The translations under genes were made by a program, and so were the position numbers. Source: Acidobacteriota bacterium (GTDB taxonomy: Bacteria > Acidobacteriota > Aminicenantia > Aminicenantales > Saccharicenantaceae). From it: a stretch of 50,881 nucleotides of DNA. The stretch is taken from contig JAKQUO010000049.1 in assembly GCA_029569255.1 (NCBI GenBank), positions 1-50,881 on the forward strand, given 5' to 3'. Of this stretch, positions 17,347 through 24,901 are shown one piece after another; the first letter of the stretch is position 1; every line of letters starts with the position of its first letter. The notes below the pieces were generated by a model. It made no database searches and was not told where the DNA came from. It saw nothing but the letters and a program-made list of their open reading frames with translations.

Positions 17347-17388
17347 CTGAAAACGGGACATGTACTTGTACGTGTCCCGGGTTTTCAG
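17347..17388 (+). repeat. REP-like hairpin, copy 1
   Basis: Outer stem CTGAAAAC/GTTTTCAG encloses GGGACATGTAC, TT, GTACGTGTCCC. The arms pair completely except for one T opposite G. The same wobble position recurs in the other three copies (33998, 43197, 43244), giving the element a direction. Confidence 0.7.
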
Positions 17389-17392
17389 ACAG

Positions 17393-17596
17393 AGCGGCGA
17401 GGAGGGCGGCCGAACCCGACATTGGAAAAGTTCAGCCGGGCCGCGTGACGGACGAGGGACGTTTGCCTGCAAACCGACAAAACGTGTCTGAGCGAGGCGT
17501 AGCGTACGCCGAGCGAGTTGTTTTGGCGCCGAGTCCGGCGCGCGGACCGGCGTCTTTGAACTTTTCCGGTCGGGAGAGGCCGTCCTCCGAGCCGCT
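17393..17596. repeat. 204-bp near-palindromic element
   Basis: The left arm from 17393 (AGCGGC...GGAAAAGTTCA, about 44 bp) is repeated in inverted form at 17556-17596 (TGAACTTTTCC...GCCGCT) with few changes; the inner 11 bp are exact. The pairing continues inwards through GCCGG/CCGGC and CAAAAC/GTTTTG. The centre is a perfect hairpin GGCGTA, GCG, TACGCC (17496-17510). It looks like a small non-autonomous element or a large structured RNA/cruciform. No protein-coding signal is seen, and no target duplication is recognisable. Confidence 0.6.
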
Positions 17597-17617
17597 CCGA
17601 GGCCGACGGCGGGGCTA

Positions 17618-17646
17618 TTGTCAACAGGGGGCAGGTCGTGTAAAAT
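17618..17646 (+). promoter_or_regulatory. Promoter of the TPR-GlmU-like-ACT operon
   Basis: TTGTCA, 17 nt, TAAAAT. Confidence 0.6.
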
Positions 17647-17680
17647 AAGCGCACTTCAAACGGCATCGAGAGGACACACC

Positions 17681-18187
17681 GTGCGCGAACTGAGATCGAA
17701 AAAGGACGAGTATCAAAAAGCCCTGGCGGCCTTCGGCCAGGCCGTCAAGGAGTTCCGCAAGGGCGATTTCGACAAGGCCGCGGAATCCTTCCAAGGCTTC
17801 ATCGAGAAGTTCCCGGTCGAGCGGGAGATCGTCGACCGGGCCAAGGCCTATCTCGCCATCGTCCAGAAGCGGCCGAAGAAAGAGGCGGCGGCGCTGAAGA
17901 CCTTCGCCGACCACGCCCGCGCCGGCGTCGCCCGGATCAACCAGCGCGACCTCCCCGGCGCGGTCAAGGTCCTGGAGAAGGCCCTGGAGTTCAAGGAGAA
18001 CGAAGGCCTCGTCCTCTACCTCCTGGCCGACGCCCACGTCCTGATGGGCGAGACCGAGGCCTCGCTCGATTTCCTCAAGAAGGCCGTCCAGAAGGACAGG
18101 TCCTTCGGCGTCCTGGCCCAGAACGAGCCCGATTTCGAGCCGCTCTGGGAGGACAAGAAGTTCTTGCTCGTCGCCAAACTGGCATGA
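17681..18187 (+). CDS. TPR-repeat protein
   Basis: 168 residues, cytoplasmic (no signal peptide). Helical repeats are visible: YQKALAAFGQAVKEFRKGDF and DKAAESFQGFIEKFP (first repeat), a linker, AGVARINQRDLPGAVKVLEK and NEGLVLYLLADAHVLMGETE followed by ASLDFLKKAVQKD. It ends with a short conserved tail, FGVLAQNEPDFEPLWEDKKF. GTG at 17681 was chosen for GAGAGGA seven bases upstream. First gene of a three-gene operon; its TGA overlaps the next ATG (ATGA). A binding partner is unknown; the translational coupling suggests the GlmU-like protein. Confidence 0.7.
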   Translation: MRELRSKKDEYQKALAAFGQAVKEFRKGDFDKAAESFQGFIEKFPVEREIVDRAKAYLAIVQKRPKKEAAALKTFADHARAGVARINQRDLPGAVKVLEKALEFKENEGLVLYLLADAHVLMGETEASLDFLKKAVQKDRSFGVLAQNEPDFEPLWEDKKFLLVAKLA

Positions 18188-19503
18188 AAAGAAAGACGGT
18201 CGTTCTCTTCACCGGTGAGGAGGAACGGACCGACTTCGCGCCCGTCCTGGGGCGGCCGCTCGGCGCCTACGCGCTTGAGGCCGCCTGCGGCGTCGGCCCC
18301 GAGGCCGTCCTGGTCCTGCCGGGGCCCGGAGCGGGCCCGGCCGGCGGCTGGGAGGCCTTGATCGGGAGCGCCGGGACGAAGACGCCCGTCTTCCTTCTCG
18401 AAAACGGGGGGCGCCGGCCGGCCAAGCGGCGGAACGCCCTCGACGCCCTGGCGACGGCCCGGCCCATCCTCGAGGACTACCCCGGGGGCGATCTGTTGAT
18501 CGTCCCGTCTTCCCTCCCGCTCCTCCGCGGGAGGACCCTGAGGGCCCTCCTGCGGGCCCACGCGGCCAAGGGCTTCTCCCTGACCTTCCTGAGCGGCGGC
18601 GGGAGCGGCGGGCTCACCGGCGTTCTCGCCTTGCGGACCGCGGACGTCTTCCCCCTCCTCCGCGCCTCGGCGGCGAAGACGGGCGGGCCCGGCTTCGGGG
18701 GAGTCGCCCGGCGCCTGACCGAGGCGGGCCGGCGCGTCGGCTACGTCGGCGCGGCGGACCCCGGCGAGGCCCTGGCCGTCGGCGGCGCCGCCGATGTCGC
18801 GCGGGCGGCCCGCGCGCTCCGGGACCGCAAGAACGACGGCCTGGCCCGCCGCGGCGTCGTCCTCCTCGACCCCGCTTCGGCCTGGATCGATTGGGCGGCC
18901 TCCGTCGGGCCGCGGACCGTCATCCACCCGTTCGTCGTCGTCGAAGGGCCGTCGGCCATCGGGCCCGACGCCCGCATCCACCCTCATGTCCACATCGTCC
19001 GCTCGACGGTCGGCGCCCGGGCCCAGGTCCTGAGCTCGACGGTCATGGAGGACACCGTCCTCGAGGCCGATGTCCAGGTCGGGCCGTTCTCCCGGTTCCG
19101 GCCGAAGACCCGCGTCTGCGCCGGGGCCAAGGTGGGCAATTTCGTGGAGATGAAGAACACCGTCTTCGGCCCGCGCTCGAAGGCCCAGCACCTCAGCTAC
19201 GTCGGCGACAGCCGGGTCGCCGAGGACGTCAACGTCGGGGCGGGGACGATCACCTGCAACTACGACGGCTCGACGAAGAACCCGACCCGCATCGGGGCCG
19301 GCGCGTTCATCGGTTCGGGCACCGAGCTCGTCGCCCCGGTCACGGTCGGCCGCGGGGCCTACGTCGCCGCGGGCTCGACGATCACCGAGGACGTCTCGGC
19401 CGGGGCCCTGGCCATCGCCCGGGCGCGTCAGGTCGAGAAGCCGGGCTGGGCCCGGGAACGGGCCAAGGACCGGAAGAGACGCGGGGGGGGGCACGGGCCA
19501 TGA
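18184..19503 (+). CDS. GlmU-like protein with degenerate uridylyltransferase domain
   Basis: 439 residues. The C-terminal half (about 235-425) is a left-handed beta-helix acetyltransferase closely like GlmU: GNFVEMKNTVFG, then KAQHLSYVGD with the acetyl-transfer histidine, then VNVGAGTITCNYDGSTKN. The N-terminal half is where GlmU carries LAAGxGTRMxSxxPKVL; here it reads VLFTGEEERTDFAPVLGRPL and lacks the nucleotide loop and catalytic lysine. The usual UDP-sugar motifs are not recognisable either. Likely only the acetyltransferase, or a glucosamine-1-phosphate-related step, remains. Overlaps both neighbours by 4 bp. An authentic glmU may lie elsewhere in the genome. Confidence 0.75.
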   Translation: MKRKTVVLFTGEEERTDFAPVLGRPLGAYALEAACGVGPEAVLVLPGPGAGPAGGWEALIGSAGTKTPVFLLENGGRRPAKRRNALDALATARPILEDYPGGDLLIVPSSLPLLRGRTLRALLRAHAAKGFSLTFLSGGGSGGLTGVLALRTADVFPLLRASAAKTGGPGFGGVARRLTEAGRRVGYVGAADPGEALAVGGAADVARAARALRDRKNDGLARRGVVLLDPASAWIDWAASVGPRTVIHPFVVVEGPSAIGPDARIHPHVHIVRSTVGARAQVLSSTVMEDTVLEADVQVGPFSRFRPKTRVCAGAKVGNFVEMKNTVFGPRSKAQHLSYVGDSRVAEDVNVGAGTITCNYDGSTKNPTRIGAGAFIGSGTELVAPVTVGRGAYVAAGSTITEDVSAGALAIARARQVEKPGWARERAKDRKRRGGGHGP

Positions 19504-19895
19504 AGCGCAACGAGATCAGGACCTATTTCCGGAACGGCCGGGCCGCCGTCTCGCCGGGGAGCTACGCGATCGTCAAGACGACCCGGGCCCTGGCCGGCTC
19601 TCTGGCCGTCATCCGGGACGACCGCGAGACCACCTGCATCATCGAGGAGACCAGGCTCGGGAGGCAGAAGTTCCTGGGCTTCGAGGGCGACTGGCGGATG
19701 ATCACGTTCGACATGGTCCTGCCGCTCAGCCTCGTCGGCTTCTTCGCCGCGGTCTCGGGCGCGCTGGCCGAGGCCGGGGTCAACCTCTTCATGGTGTCCG
19801 CCTACACGACGGACCACGTCTTCGTCAAGAGCCAGAAGCTCGAGACCGCCGTCAAGGCGCTCGAGAAGCTGGGCATGACCGTCCGCCGGCCCTGA
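19500..19895 (+). CDS. ACT-domain protein (COG3603-like)
   Basis: 131 residues. Two ACT-like halves are visible: the N-terminal part (about 12-65) and a clear ACT unit LPLSLVGFFAAVSGALAEAG then VNLFMVSAYTTDHVFVKSQK (about 76-118), with a C-terminal helix LETAVKALEKLG. Such stand-alone proteins are thought to sense amino acids; the ligand is unknown. The ATG overlaps the stop of the GlmU-like gene, so all three operon genes are translationally coupled. The gene ends 18 bases before the convergent kinase. Confidence 0.75.
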   Translation: MKRNEIRTYFRNGRAAVSPGSYAIVKTTRALAGSLAVIRDDRETTCIIEETRLGRQKFLGFEGDWRMITFDMVLPLSLVGFFAAVSGALAEAGVNLFMVSAYTTDHVFVKSQKLETAVKALEKLGMTVRRP

Positions 19896-19913
19896 GCCCG
19901 CCCTTCCCTTGAA

Positions 19914-21023
19914 TTAGAGGTACTTGCGGATGACGGCGTCCATGTCGCCCATCCGCTTCTCCATCTCGGCGACCATCTTGAACTGGGTCCGGGCCCGGTC
20001 GAGGTTGTGGCCCTCGCGGCGGACCTTGAAGTAGACGTCGCCCTGGAGATGGTCGGTCAGGAAGCGGACGCCGCACTCGAGCGTCAGCAGCTTGGCCGAG
20101 AAGGCCAGCAGCTCCGTCTCCTCGGGGACGAGGAAGTCCCGGGCCGCGTCGAGGTAGCCGGCCGCCAGCCGGTCGAACAGGCCCAGGTCGAAGCCGACCT
20201 TGGCCAGGTCGCGCTCGTCCTCGGCGGCCGTGGCCGCGCCCAGCCGGACGGAATCGCCGAAGTCGTAGAGGACCGACCCCGGCATGACCGTGTCGAGGTC
20301 GATGACGCAGACGCCCTCGCCGGTCCGGTCGTCGATCATGACGTTGTTGAGCTTGGTGTCGTTGTGGGTGACCCGCTCGGGGACGCGGCCGGCGGCCAGG
20401 CCGTCGACGACCGCGGACGCGTCCTTCTCCCGGGCCAGGACGAAATCGATCTCGGGGCCGACCCCGGCGGCCCGACGGACGGGGTCGCGCTCGCAGGCGG
20501 CCCGGAAGGCCTCGAAGCGCTTCCGGGTGTGGTGGAAGTCGGGGATGGTCTCGTGCAGGCGGCCGCCGGGCAGCTCGGCCAGCATCTTCTGGAAGTTGCC
20601 GAAGGCCCGGGAGGCCGCGTAGACGTGCCGGAGGTCCTCGACGCGGTCGTAGGTCCGGGCCCCGCCGATGAAGAGGAACGTCCGCCAGTACGCGCCCTCC
20701 GGGGTGCGGTGGAACGACCGGCCGTCGCGGGCCGGCACGATGGTCAGCGTCTCCCGGTCCGGGTCCCCGCCCGCGGCGACGATCTTCTCCCGGGCGAAGC
20801 GGGTCACCCGCTCGATGTTCTCCATGAGCCGTTCGGGCTCGCGGAAGACGACGTGGTTGATGCGCTGGTTGACGTACTGGACGACGGCCCCGCCGGCCTC
20901 GAACCTGGAGCAGTACGTGTCGTTGATGTGCCCGGAGGGTATGGGGCACGACGAGAGCCACCGGCCCTCGATGTCGAACGCGGCGCAAATGGATTCCAAG
21001 TCGGGAGCGGGCTTCTTGTCCAT
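19914..21023 (-). CDS. Aminoglycoside-phosphotransferase-fold sugar kinase, NahK-like
   Basis: 369 residues. IPSGHINDTYCSRFE near residue 28 is the nucleotide loop, VTHNDTKLNNVMID near 222 the catalytic loop (Asp and Asn) and VIDLDTVMPGSVLYDFGD near 245 the magnesium-binding segment. The HNDTKLNN and DTVMPG forms are those of N-acetylhexosamine 1-kinases (NahK), which make GlcNAc-1-P or GalNAc-1-P from the free sugar. It converges on the GlmU-like gene, which is suggestive because that family acts on hexosamine-1-phosphates. Substrate not proven. Confidence 0.75.
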   Translation of the reverse strand: MDKKPAPDLESICAAFDIEGRWLSSCPIPSGHINDTYCSRFEAGGAVVQYVNQRINHVVFREPERLMENIERVTRFAREKIVAAGGDPDRETLTIVPARDGRSFHRTPEGAYWRTFLFIGGARTYDRVEDLRHVYAASRAFGNFQKMLAELPGGRLHETIPDFHHTRKRFEAFRAACERDPVRRAAGVGPEIDFVLAREKDASAVVDGLAAGRVPERVTHNDTKLNNVMIDDRTGEGVCVIDLDTVMPGSVLYDFGDSVRLGAATAAEDERDLAKVGFDLGLFDRLAAGYLDAARDFLVPEETELLAFSAKLLTLECGVRFLTDHLQGDVYFKVRREGHNLDRARTQFKMVAEMEKRMGDMDAVIRKYL

Positions 21024-21069
21024 GAACGACCTCGGCTGCGGTGATCCCGGGCCCCCGGGTCAGGCGCTC

Positions 21070-21098
21070 ATTCTAACGGAGGCCCCGGGGCCTGTCAA
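21070..21098 (-). promoter_or_regulatory. Promoter of the NahK-like kinase
   Basis: Minus strand TTGACA (21093-21098), 17 nt, TAGAAT (21070-21075). It overlaps the 3' end of the RNA helicase gene on the same strand. Confidence 0.65.
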
Positions 21099-22339
21099 CG
21101 AGGCCTCCGGCGCCCGTCGCGCCCCCCGCCGCGGCCCCCGCCGCCGCGCCGCCGCGACGGCCGCCGCGCGAGGTCCTGGCCGGCCAGCCGCTCCAGGCTC
21201 ATGTCCCGGGCGAACATGTCGGCGGTCACCGGCAGGACCGGGATCTTCTGGCCGATGAACTTCTCGATGGCCTCGATGTGGTCGGCCGTCTTCTCGCTGG
21301 CCAGGGTGACGGCCAGGCCTTTCGCCCCGGCCCGGGCCGTCCGGCCGATGCGGTGGACGTAGTTCTCGGCGTCCTGGGGGACGTCGTAGTTGACGACCAT
21401 TTCCAGGTCCTCGATGTGGAGGCCGCGGGAGGCGACGTCGGTGGCCACGAGGATGGGGAAGCGCCCGGCCATGAAGTCCTCGATGATCCTGAGCCGCTCG
21501 CTCTGGGGCAGGTCGCCGCTGAGGAACTTGGCCTGGCGCCCGTTGGCCTGGAGCTGCTTGGCCAGCAGGAACGCGGTGTGCTTCATGTTGGTGAAGATGA
21601 GGGCGTTGCGGGGCTCGCGCCTGAGGAGCAGGCCGAGCAGGAGGTTGAGCTTGATGTGGCTGCCGACCCGGTAGATCTCCTGGGAGATCGTCTCGACGGT
21701 CATCTCCCCGGGCGTCGCCTCGATGAAGACCGGGGCGTTGAGGTAGGCCTCGGCCACCCGCCGGGCGAGCTTGTTCAGGGTGGCGCTGAAGAGCATCGTC
21801 TGGCGGCGGGTCCGGTCGGGCATCTGGACGACGATGTCCCGGAGGTCGGGCAGGAAGCCCATGTCGAAGAGCCGGTCGGCCTCGTCGATGACGAGGAAGC
21901 CGCACTCCTTGAAGTTGAGCCGCTTCTTCTCGGCCAGGTCGAGCAGGCGGCCCGGCGTCCCGATGATGATGTCCGGCCCGGCCTTGATCTGGGCCAGCTG
22001 GACGGTGTAGCCGACGCCGCCGTAGAAGCAGCCGATCGTCAGGCCGATCGAGCGGTTGAGGAGCAGGGCCTCGCCCTCGATCTGGACGGCCAGCTCCCGG
22101 GTGGGGACGATGATGAGGGCCTTGCGGCGGGCGCTCTTGGGGTGCTTGAGCATGTGGGAGTAGAGGGTGATCAGGAAGGCGGCGGTCTTGCCGGTCCCGG
22201 TCTGGGACTGGACGGCCACGTCCCGGCCCTCCAGGGACTTGCCCAGGGTCAGCTCCTGGACGTGGGTCAGCTCGACATAGCCTCGGTCGGCGATGGACTG
22301 CTGGAGCCGGGGATCGAGGGGAAGTTCGGTGAAGAGCAT
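21095..22339 (-). CDS. rhlE: DEAD-box RNA helicase, RhlE-like
   Basis: 414 residues. Helicase motifs in order: Q motif (ELTHVQELTLGKSLEG), VAVQSQTGTGKTAAF (I), PTRELAVQ (Ia), GTPGR (Ib), VIDEADRLFDMG (II, DEAD), LFSATL (III), then ATDVASRGLHIE (V) and HRIGRTARAG (VI). A Gly/Arg-rich basic tail (RPSRRRGGGGRGGGRDGRRR) ends the protein, common in RNA-unwinding ribosome-assembly or cold-response helicases. The ATG at 22339 (MLFTELPLD) has GAAAGGA just upstream and is preferred over an in-frame GTG at 22363. Confidence 0.92.
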   Translation of the reverse strand: MLFTELPLDPRLQQSIADRGYVELTHVQELTLGKSLEGRDVAVQSQTGTGKTAAFLITLYSHMLKHPKSARRKALIIVPTRELAVQIEGEALLLNRSIGLTIGCFYGGVGYTVQLAQIKAGPDIIIGTPGRLLDLAEKKRLNFKECGFLVIDEADRLFDMGFLPDLRDIVVQMPDRTRRQTMLFSATLNKLARRVAEAYLNAPVFIEATPGEMTVETISQEIYRVGSHIKLNLLLGLLLRREPRNALIFTNMKHTAFLLAKQLQANGRQAKFLSGDLPQSERLRIIEDFMAGRFPILVATDVASRGLHIEDLEMVVNYDVPQDAENYVHRIGRTARAGAKGLAVTLASEKTADHIEAIEKFIGQKIPVLPVTADMFARDMSLERLAGQDLARRPSRRRGGGGRGGGRDGRRRPR

Positions 22340-22365
22340 GATATTCCTTTCAATTTCAGGCACTT

Positions 22366-22394
22366 ATCCTACCATAAAGGCCGCATCGGCTCAA
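22366..22394 (-). promoter_or_regulatory. Promoter of the DEAD-box helicase
   Basis: Minus strand TTGAGC (22389-22394), 17 nt, TAGGAT (22366-22371). Divergent from the promoter at 22416-22444. Confidence 0.55.
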
Positions 22395-22415
22395 GCCGGG
22401 AAACGATGCCCGGCC

Positions 22416-22444
22416 TTGACAAGGGCCCGGTCATGCCGTATTTT
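22416..22444 (+). promoter_or_regulatory. Promoter of the HEAGH metallopeptidase
   Basis: TTGACA, 17 nt, TATTTT. Confidence 0.6.
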
Positions 22445-22465
22445 TCCCTTTTCTCGGGGCAGACC

Positions 22466-23503
22466 ATGAGCGGAATGTCGATACGGGCGCTCGTCCGGAG
22501 CTGGGAGACGGTCCGGTTCGAGCTCCTGAAGACGCCGGTCTCCAAGCTCCGGCTGGCCATCGAGGGCTCCCCGGTCGAGAAGTACGTCCGCCGCCTGCGC
22601 CGGGAGATGGAGGCCAAGGGGTTCCGGTTCAAGCCCGAGGTCTACCTCGCGGACGAATGGGGCTGTCCCGACCGGACCCCCGTCATCGGCATCCCGTTCT
22701 ACCTCGCCGACGCCCGCCTGACCCGCCTCGAGGAGGAGCAGGCGGGAGAGGTCGAGGACGCCCGAGAGATCATGATGCTCCTCCGCCACGAGGCCGGTCA
22801 CGCCGTCAACTACGCCTACCGCCTCTGGCGCCGGCCCAGCTGGACGGAGATCTTCGGCCCCTTCACCAAGCCCTACCGGGACTCGTTCCGGCCGGACCGG
22901 ACCAGCCGCCACTACGTCCGCCACCTCACCGCCTACCCGTACGGACGGACCTACGCCCAGAAGCACCCCGACGAGGACTTCGCCGAGACGTTCGCCGTTT
23001 GGCTCGCGCCGCGGTCGGGCTGGCGGGCGCGGTACCGCGGCTGGCCGGTCCTGCGCAAGCTCCTCTACGTCGACCGGCTGATGAAGGACATCCGGCGCGA
23101 GCCGCCGCGGATCCGGCGCTCCCATCGCCTCTCGCCGGCGGACCGGATGAGCCTGACCCTGGCCGAGCACTACGGCAAGAAGGCCGAGCGCTTCCGCCGG
23201 GCCGCCCGCGGCTACGTCGACGACAGCCTCCACGACGCCTTCCCGCCGTCGCGCGGACAGGTCCTGCGCCCGGCCTCGGCCCTCATACGGCGCTACCGGG
23301 ACCGGCTCGTCGAGCGGGTCACCCACTGGTCGGTGCTGACGCCCGCCGAGGCCGAGGCCCTCATCCGCAAGCTCGAGGCCCGGGCCGCGGCCCTGCGGCT
23401 GACCTACCGGCCGGGCGCGGAAGGGGAGAGGCTGATGGACGTCGTCTCCCTGGTCATCGCCCTGGCCCTGGATTACGCCTACACCGGCCGCCTGACCGGC
23501 TAA
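22466..23503 (+). CDS. Putative zinc-binding metallopeptidase
   Basis: 345 residues, no signal peptide, rich in Arg. The zinc motif LLRHEAGHAVNYAYRLW (HExxH type, about residues 108-124) and a downstream EDFAETFAVWL (about 170-180) supply three protein ligands and the catalytic Glu. Basic stretches such as RRAARGYVDDSLH follow. The sequence fits the group annotated as putative zinc-binding metallopeptidases. The next gene, convergent, is an ATP-grasp ligase-like protein. Start 22466 or 22475 are both possible; neither has a strong ribosome site. Confidence 0.65.
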   Translation: MSGMSIRALVRSWETVRFELLKTPVSKLRLAIEGSPVEKYVRRLRREMEAKGFRFKPEVYLADEWGCPDRTPVIGIPFYLADARLTRLEEEQAGEVEDAREIMMLLRHEAGHAVNYAYRLWRRPSWTEIFGPFTKPYRDSFRPDRTSRHYVRHLTAYPYGRTYAQKHPDEDFAETFAVWLAPRSGWRARYRGWPVLRKLLYVDRLMKDIRREPPRIRRSHRLSPADRMSLTLAEHYGKKAERFRRAARGYVDDSLHDAFPPSRGQVLRPASALIRRYRDRLVERVTHWSVLTPAEAEALIRKLEARAAALRLTYRPGAEGERLMDVVSLVIALALDYAYTGRLTG

Positions 23504-23711
23504 GGAAGGCTCTCCTCCCGATTCCGGGTAGTCCCTCTCTCGGGCTTTGGCTCGGGATATGCCTCTAGCTCCCCGGCCCCCGGGGAACCAGTTACGCACG
23601 GTTCCCCCCCGCTGCGCGGGTCCCCTCTTCCAGCGACGGGGATCGTCGAGGCAACATCCCTCGCCGCCTCGAGAGGGAAGCCCGCATAGGGAGCAGAGCC
23701 CAACGAAAGCG

Positions 23712-24779
23712 CTAACGGCCTTTGGCCGCGTTCGCGTTGGGGATGAAGATCGGCAGACGCAGGTCGTAGGGCGGCCCTTCGAAGGCGGCCTTGAGGATGG
23801 ACCGGAGGAGCTGCGGGTAGCCGATGCCGGCCGCTTCCGCCGCGCGGGCCAGGCCCATGCCGCTGTCGAGGCAGGGGTTGCAGTTGACCTCGAGGATGAC
23901 GGGCTGGCCGGCCTCGTCGAGGCGGATGTCGACCCGGCCGTAGCCCCAGCCGCCGACGGCCCTGAAGGCCTTGACCGAGAGCCTGCCGACGAGGGCGGCC
24001 ATTTCGGCGTCGACGCGGGCCGGGCAGACGACGCCCGTCCGCTTGTACTCGATCGAGGTCTCGATCCACTTGGCCGCGTAGGACATGATCGGGGGGATCT
24101 TCCGGGGCAGGCGGGAGTAGTCCACCTCGGCCAGGGGCAGGACCTGGACCCGCCGGCCGCCGACGAGGCCGACGTTGAATTCGCGGCCCTTCAGGAAATG
24201 CTGGACGAGGGCCGGCTGCTTGTAGACGCGGAGGACCTCCCGGGCCTTCTCCCTGAGCGCGGTCTTGGTCCCGACGACGGAATCGCGGGCCAGGCCGATG
24301 CCGGCGTGCTCATGGGCGGCGTGGACGATGAGGGGGAAGGACCACTTGTGCTCGTCGATGTCGGACAGCCGCTCGATGAGGGCCGTCGAGGGCGGGATGG
24401 GCAGGCCGGCGCCCTTGAGCAGGCTGAGCGACATGTGCTTGTAGCGGCTGAGGCCGAGCGCCAGGGCCGGCGAGCCGGTCATGGGGTAGCCGAGCATGCG
24501 GATGAAGGCGGCCACGCGCATCTCGTAGAGGGCGCCGTGGACGACGTCGTCGTACTGGTTGAAGACGACGTCGGGCCGGAGCCGGCTGAGCTTGCGCTGG
24601 AGGACCGAGAGGTCGCCGGCGAGGGGCAGGACGACGACCTCGTGGCGGAGGCGGCGGAGGCCGCGGGCGATGGCCCGGATCATCTGGCGGAGGTCGCGGA
24701 GGCCGCCGGTGTCGGACTTGTCGTCGGGCTGGGCGTCCGTGTAGGCGTTGTAGACGAGCGCGACGCGGAGCTTCTTCAT
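23712..24779 (-). CDS. D-alanine--D-alanine ligase-like ATP-grasp protein
   Basis: 355 residues. The N-terminal domain (KKLRVALVYNAYTDAQ; RPDVVFNQYDDVVHGALYE near 72; MLGYPMTGSPALALGLSRYK near 98) resembles D-Ala-D-Ala ligase. The ATP-grasp part includes FPLIVHAAHEHAGIG, EFNVGLVGGRRVQVLPLAEV, GYGRVDIRLDEAGQPVILEV and NCNPCLDSG (about residues 285-313). Substrate-site residues differ from true Ddl proteins (DDVVHG rather than HGxxGEDG), so it probably joins other carboxylate and amine substrates. Confidence 0.75.
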   Translation of the reverse strand: MKKLRVALVYNAYTDAQPDDKSDTGGLRDLRQMIRAIARGLRRLRHEVVVLPLAGDLSVLQRKLSRLRPDVVFNQYDDVVHGALYEMRVAAFIRMLGYPMTGSPALALGLSRYKHMSLSLLKGAGLPIPPSTALIERLSDIDEHKWSFPLIVHAAHEHAGIGLARDSVVGTKTALREKAREVLRVYKQPALVQHFLKGREFNVGLVGGRRVQVLPLAEVDYSRLPRKIPPIMSYAAKWIETSIEYKRTGVVCPARVDAEMAALVGRLSVKAFRAVGGWGYGRVDIRLDEAGQPVILEVNCNPCLDSGMGLARAAEAAGIGYPQLLRSILKAAFEGPPYDLRLPIFIPNANAAKGR

Positions 24780-24804
24780 GAAGGGGCCTGAAACCCTTGC
24801 GCCT

Positions 24805-24834
24805 ATTCTAAGACAAGAGAAAAGGCCGGGTCAA
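24805..24834 (-). promoter_or_regulatory. Promoter of the ATP-grasp gene
   Basis: Minus strand TTGACC (24829-24834), 18 nt, TAGAAT (24805-24810). The GGGTCAAAC string here is a promoter, not a copy of the repeat end at 35.3 kb. Confidence 0.6.
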
Positions 24835-24901
24835 ACGGGGACGGAGGGCGGAGAGAACGGGAGGGGCGGACCGGCCGGCCCGCCCCTCCCCGTGGCCCGG
24901 C

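Noticed and set aside
23504..23711. Riboswitch or small RNA between metallopeptidase and ATP-grasp genes
   Set aside because: A short hairpin (GGAACC...GGTTCC) is present but nothing matches a known riboswitch core, and both genes end here, so a regulatory leader is not expected.
24829..24834. GGGTCAAAC string as another repeat end
   Set aside because: Only nine bases match and it forms the -35 of a well-spaced promoter for the ATP-grasp gene.
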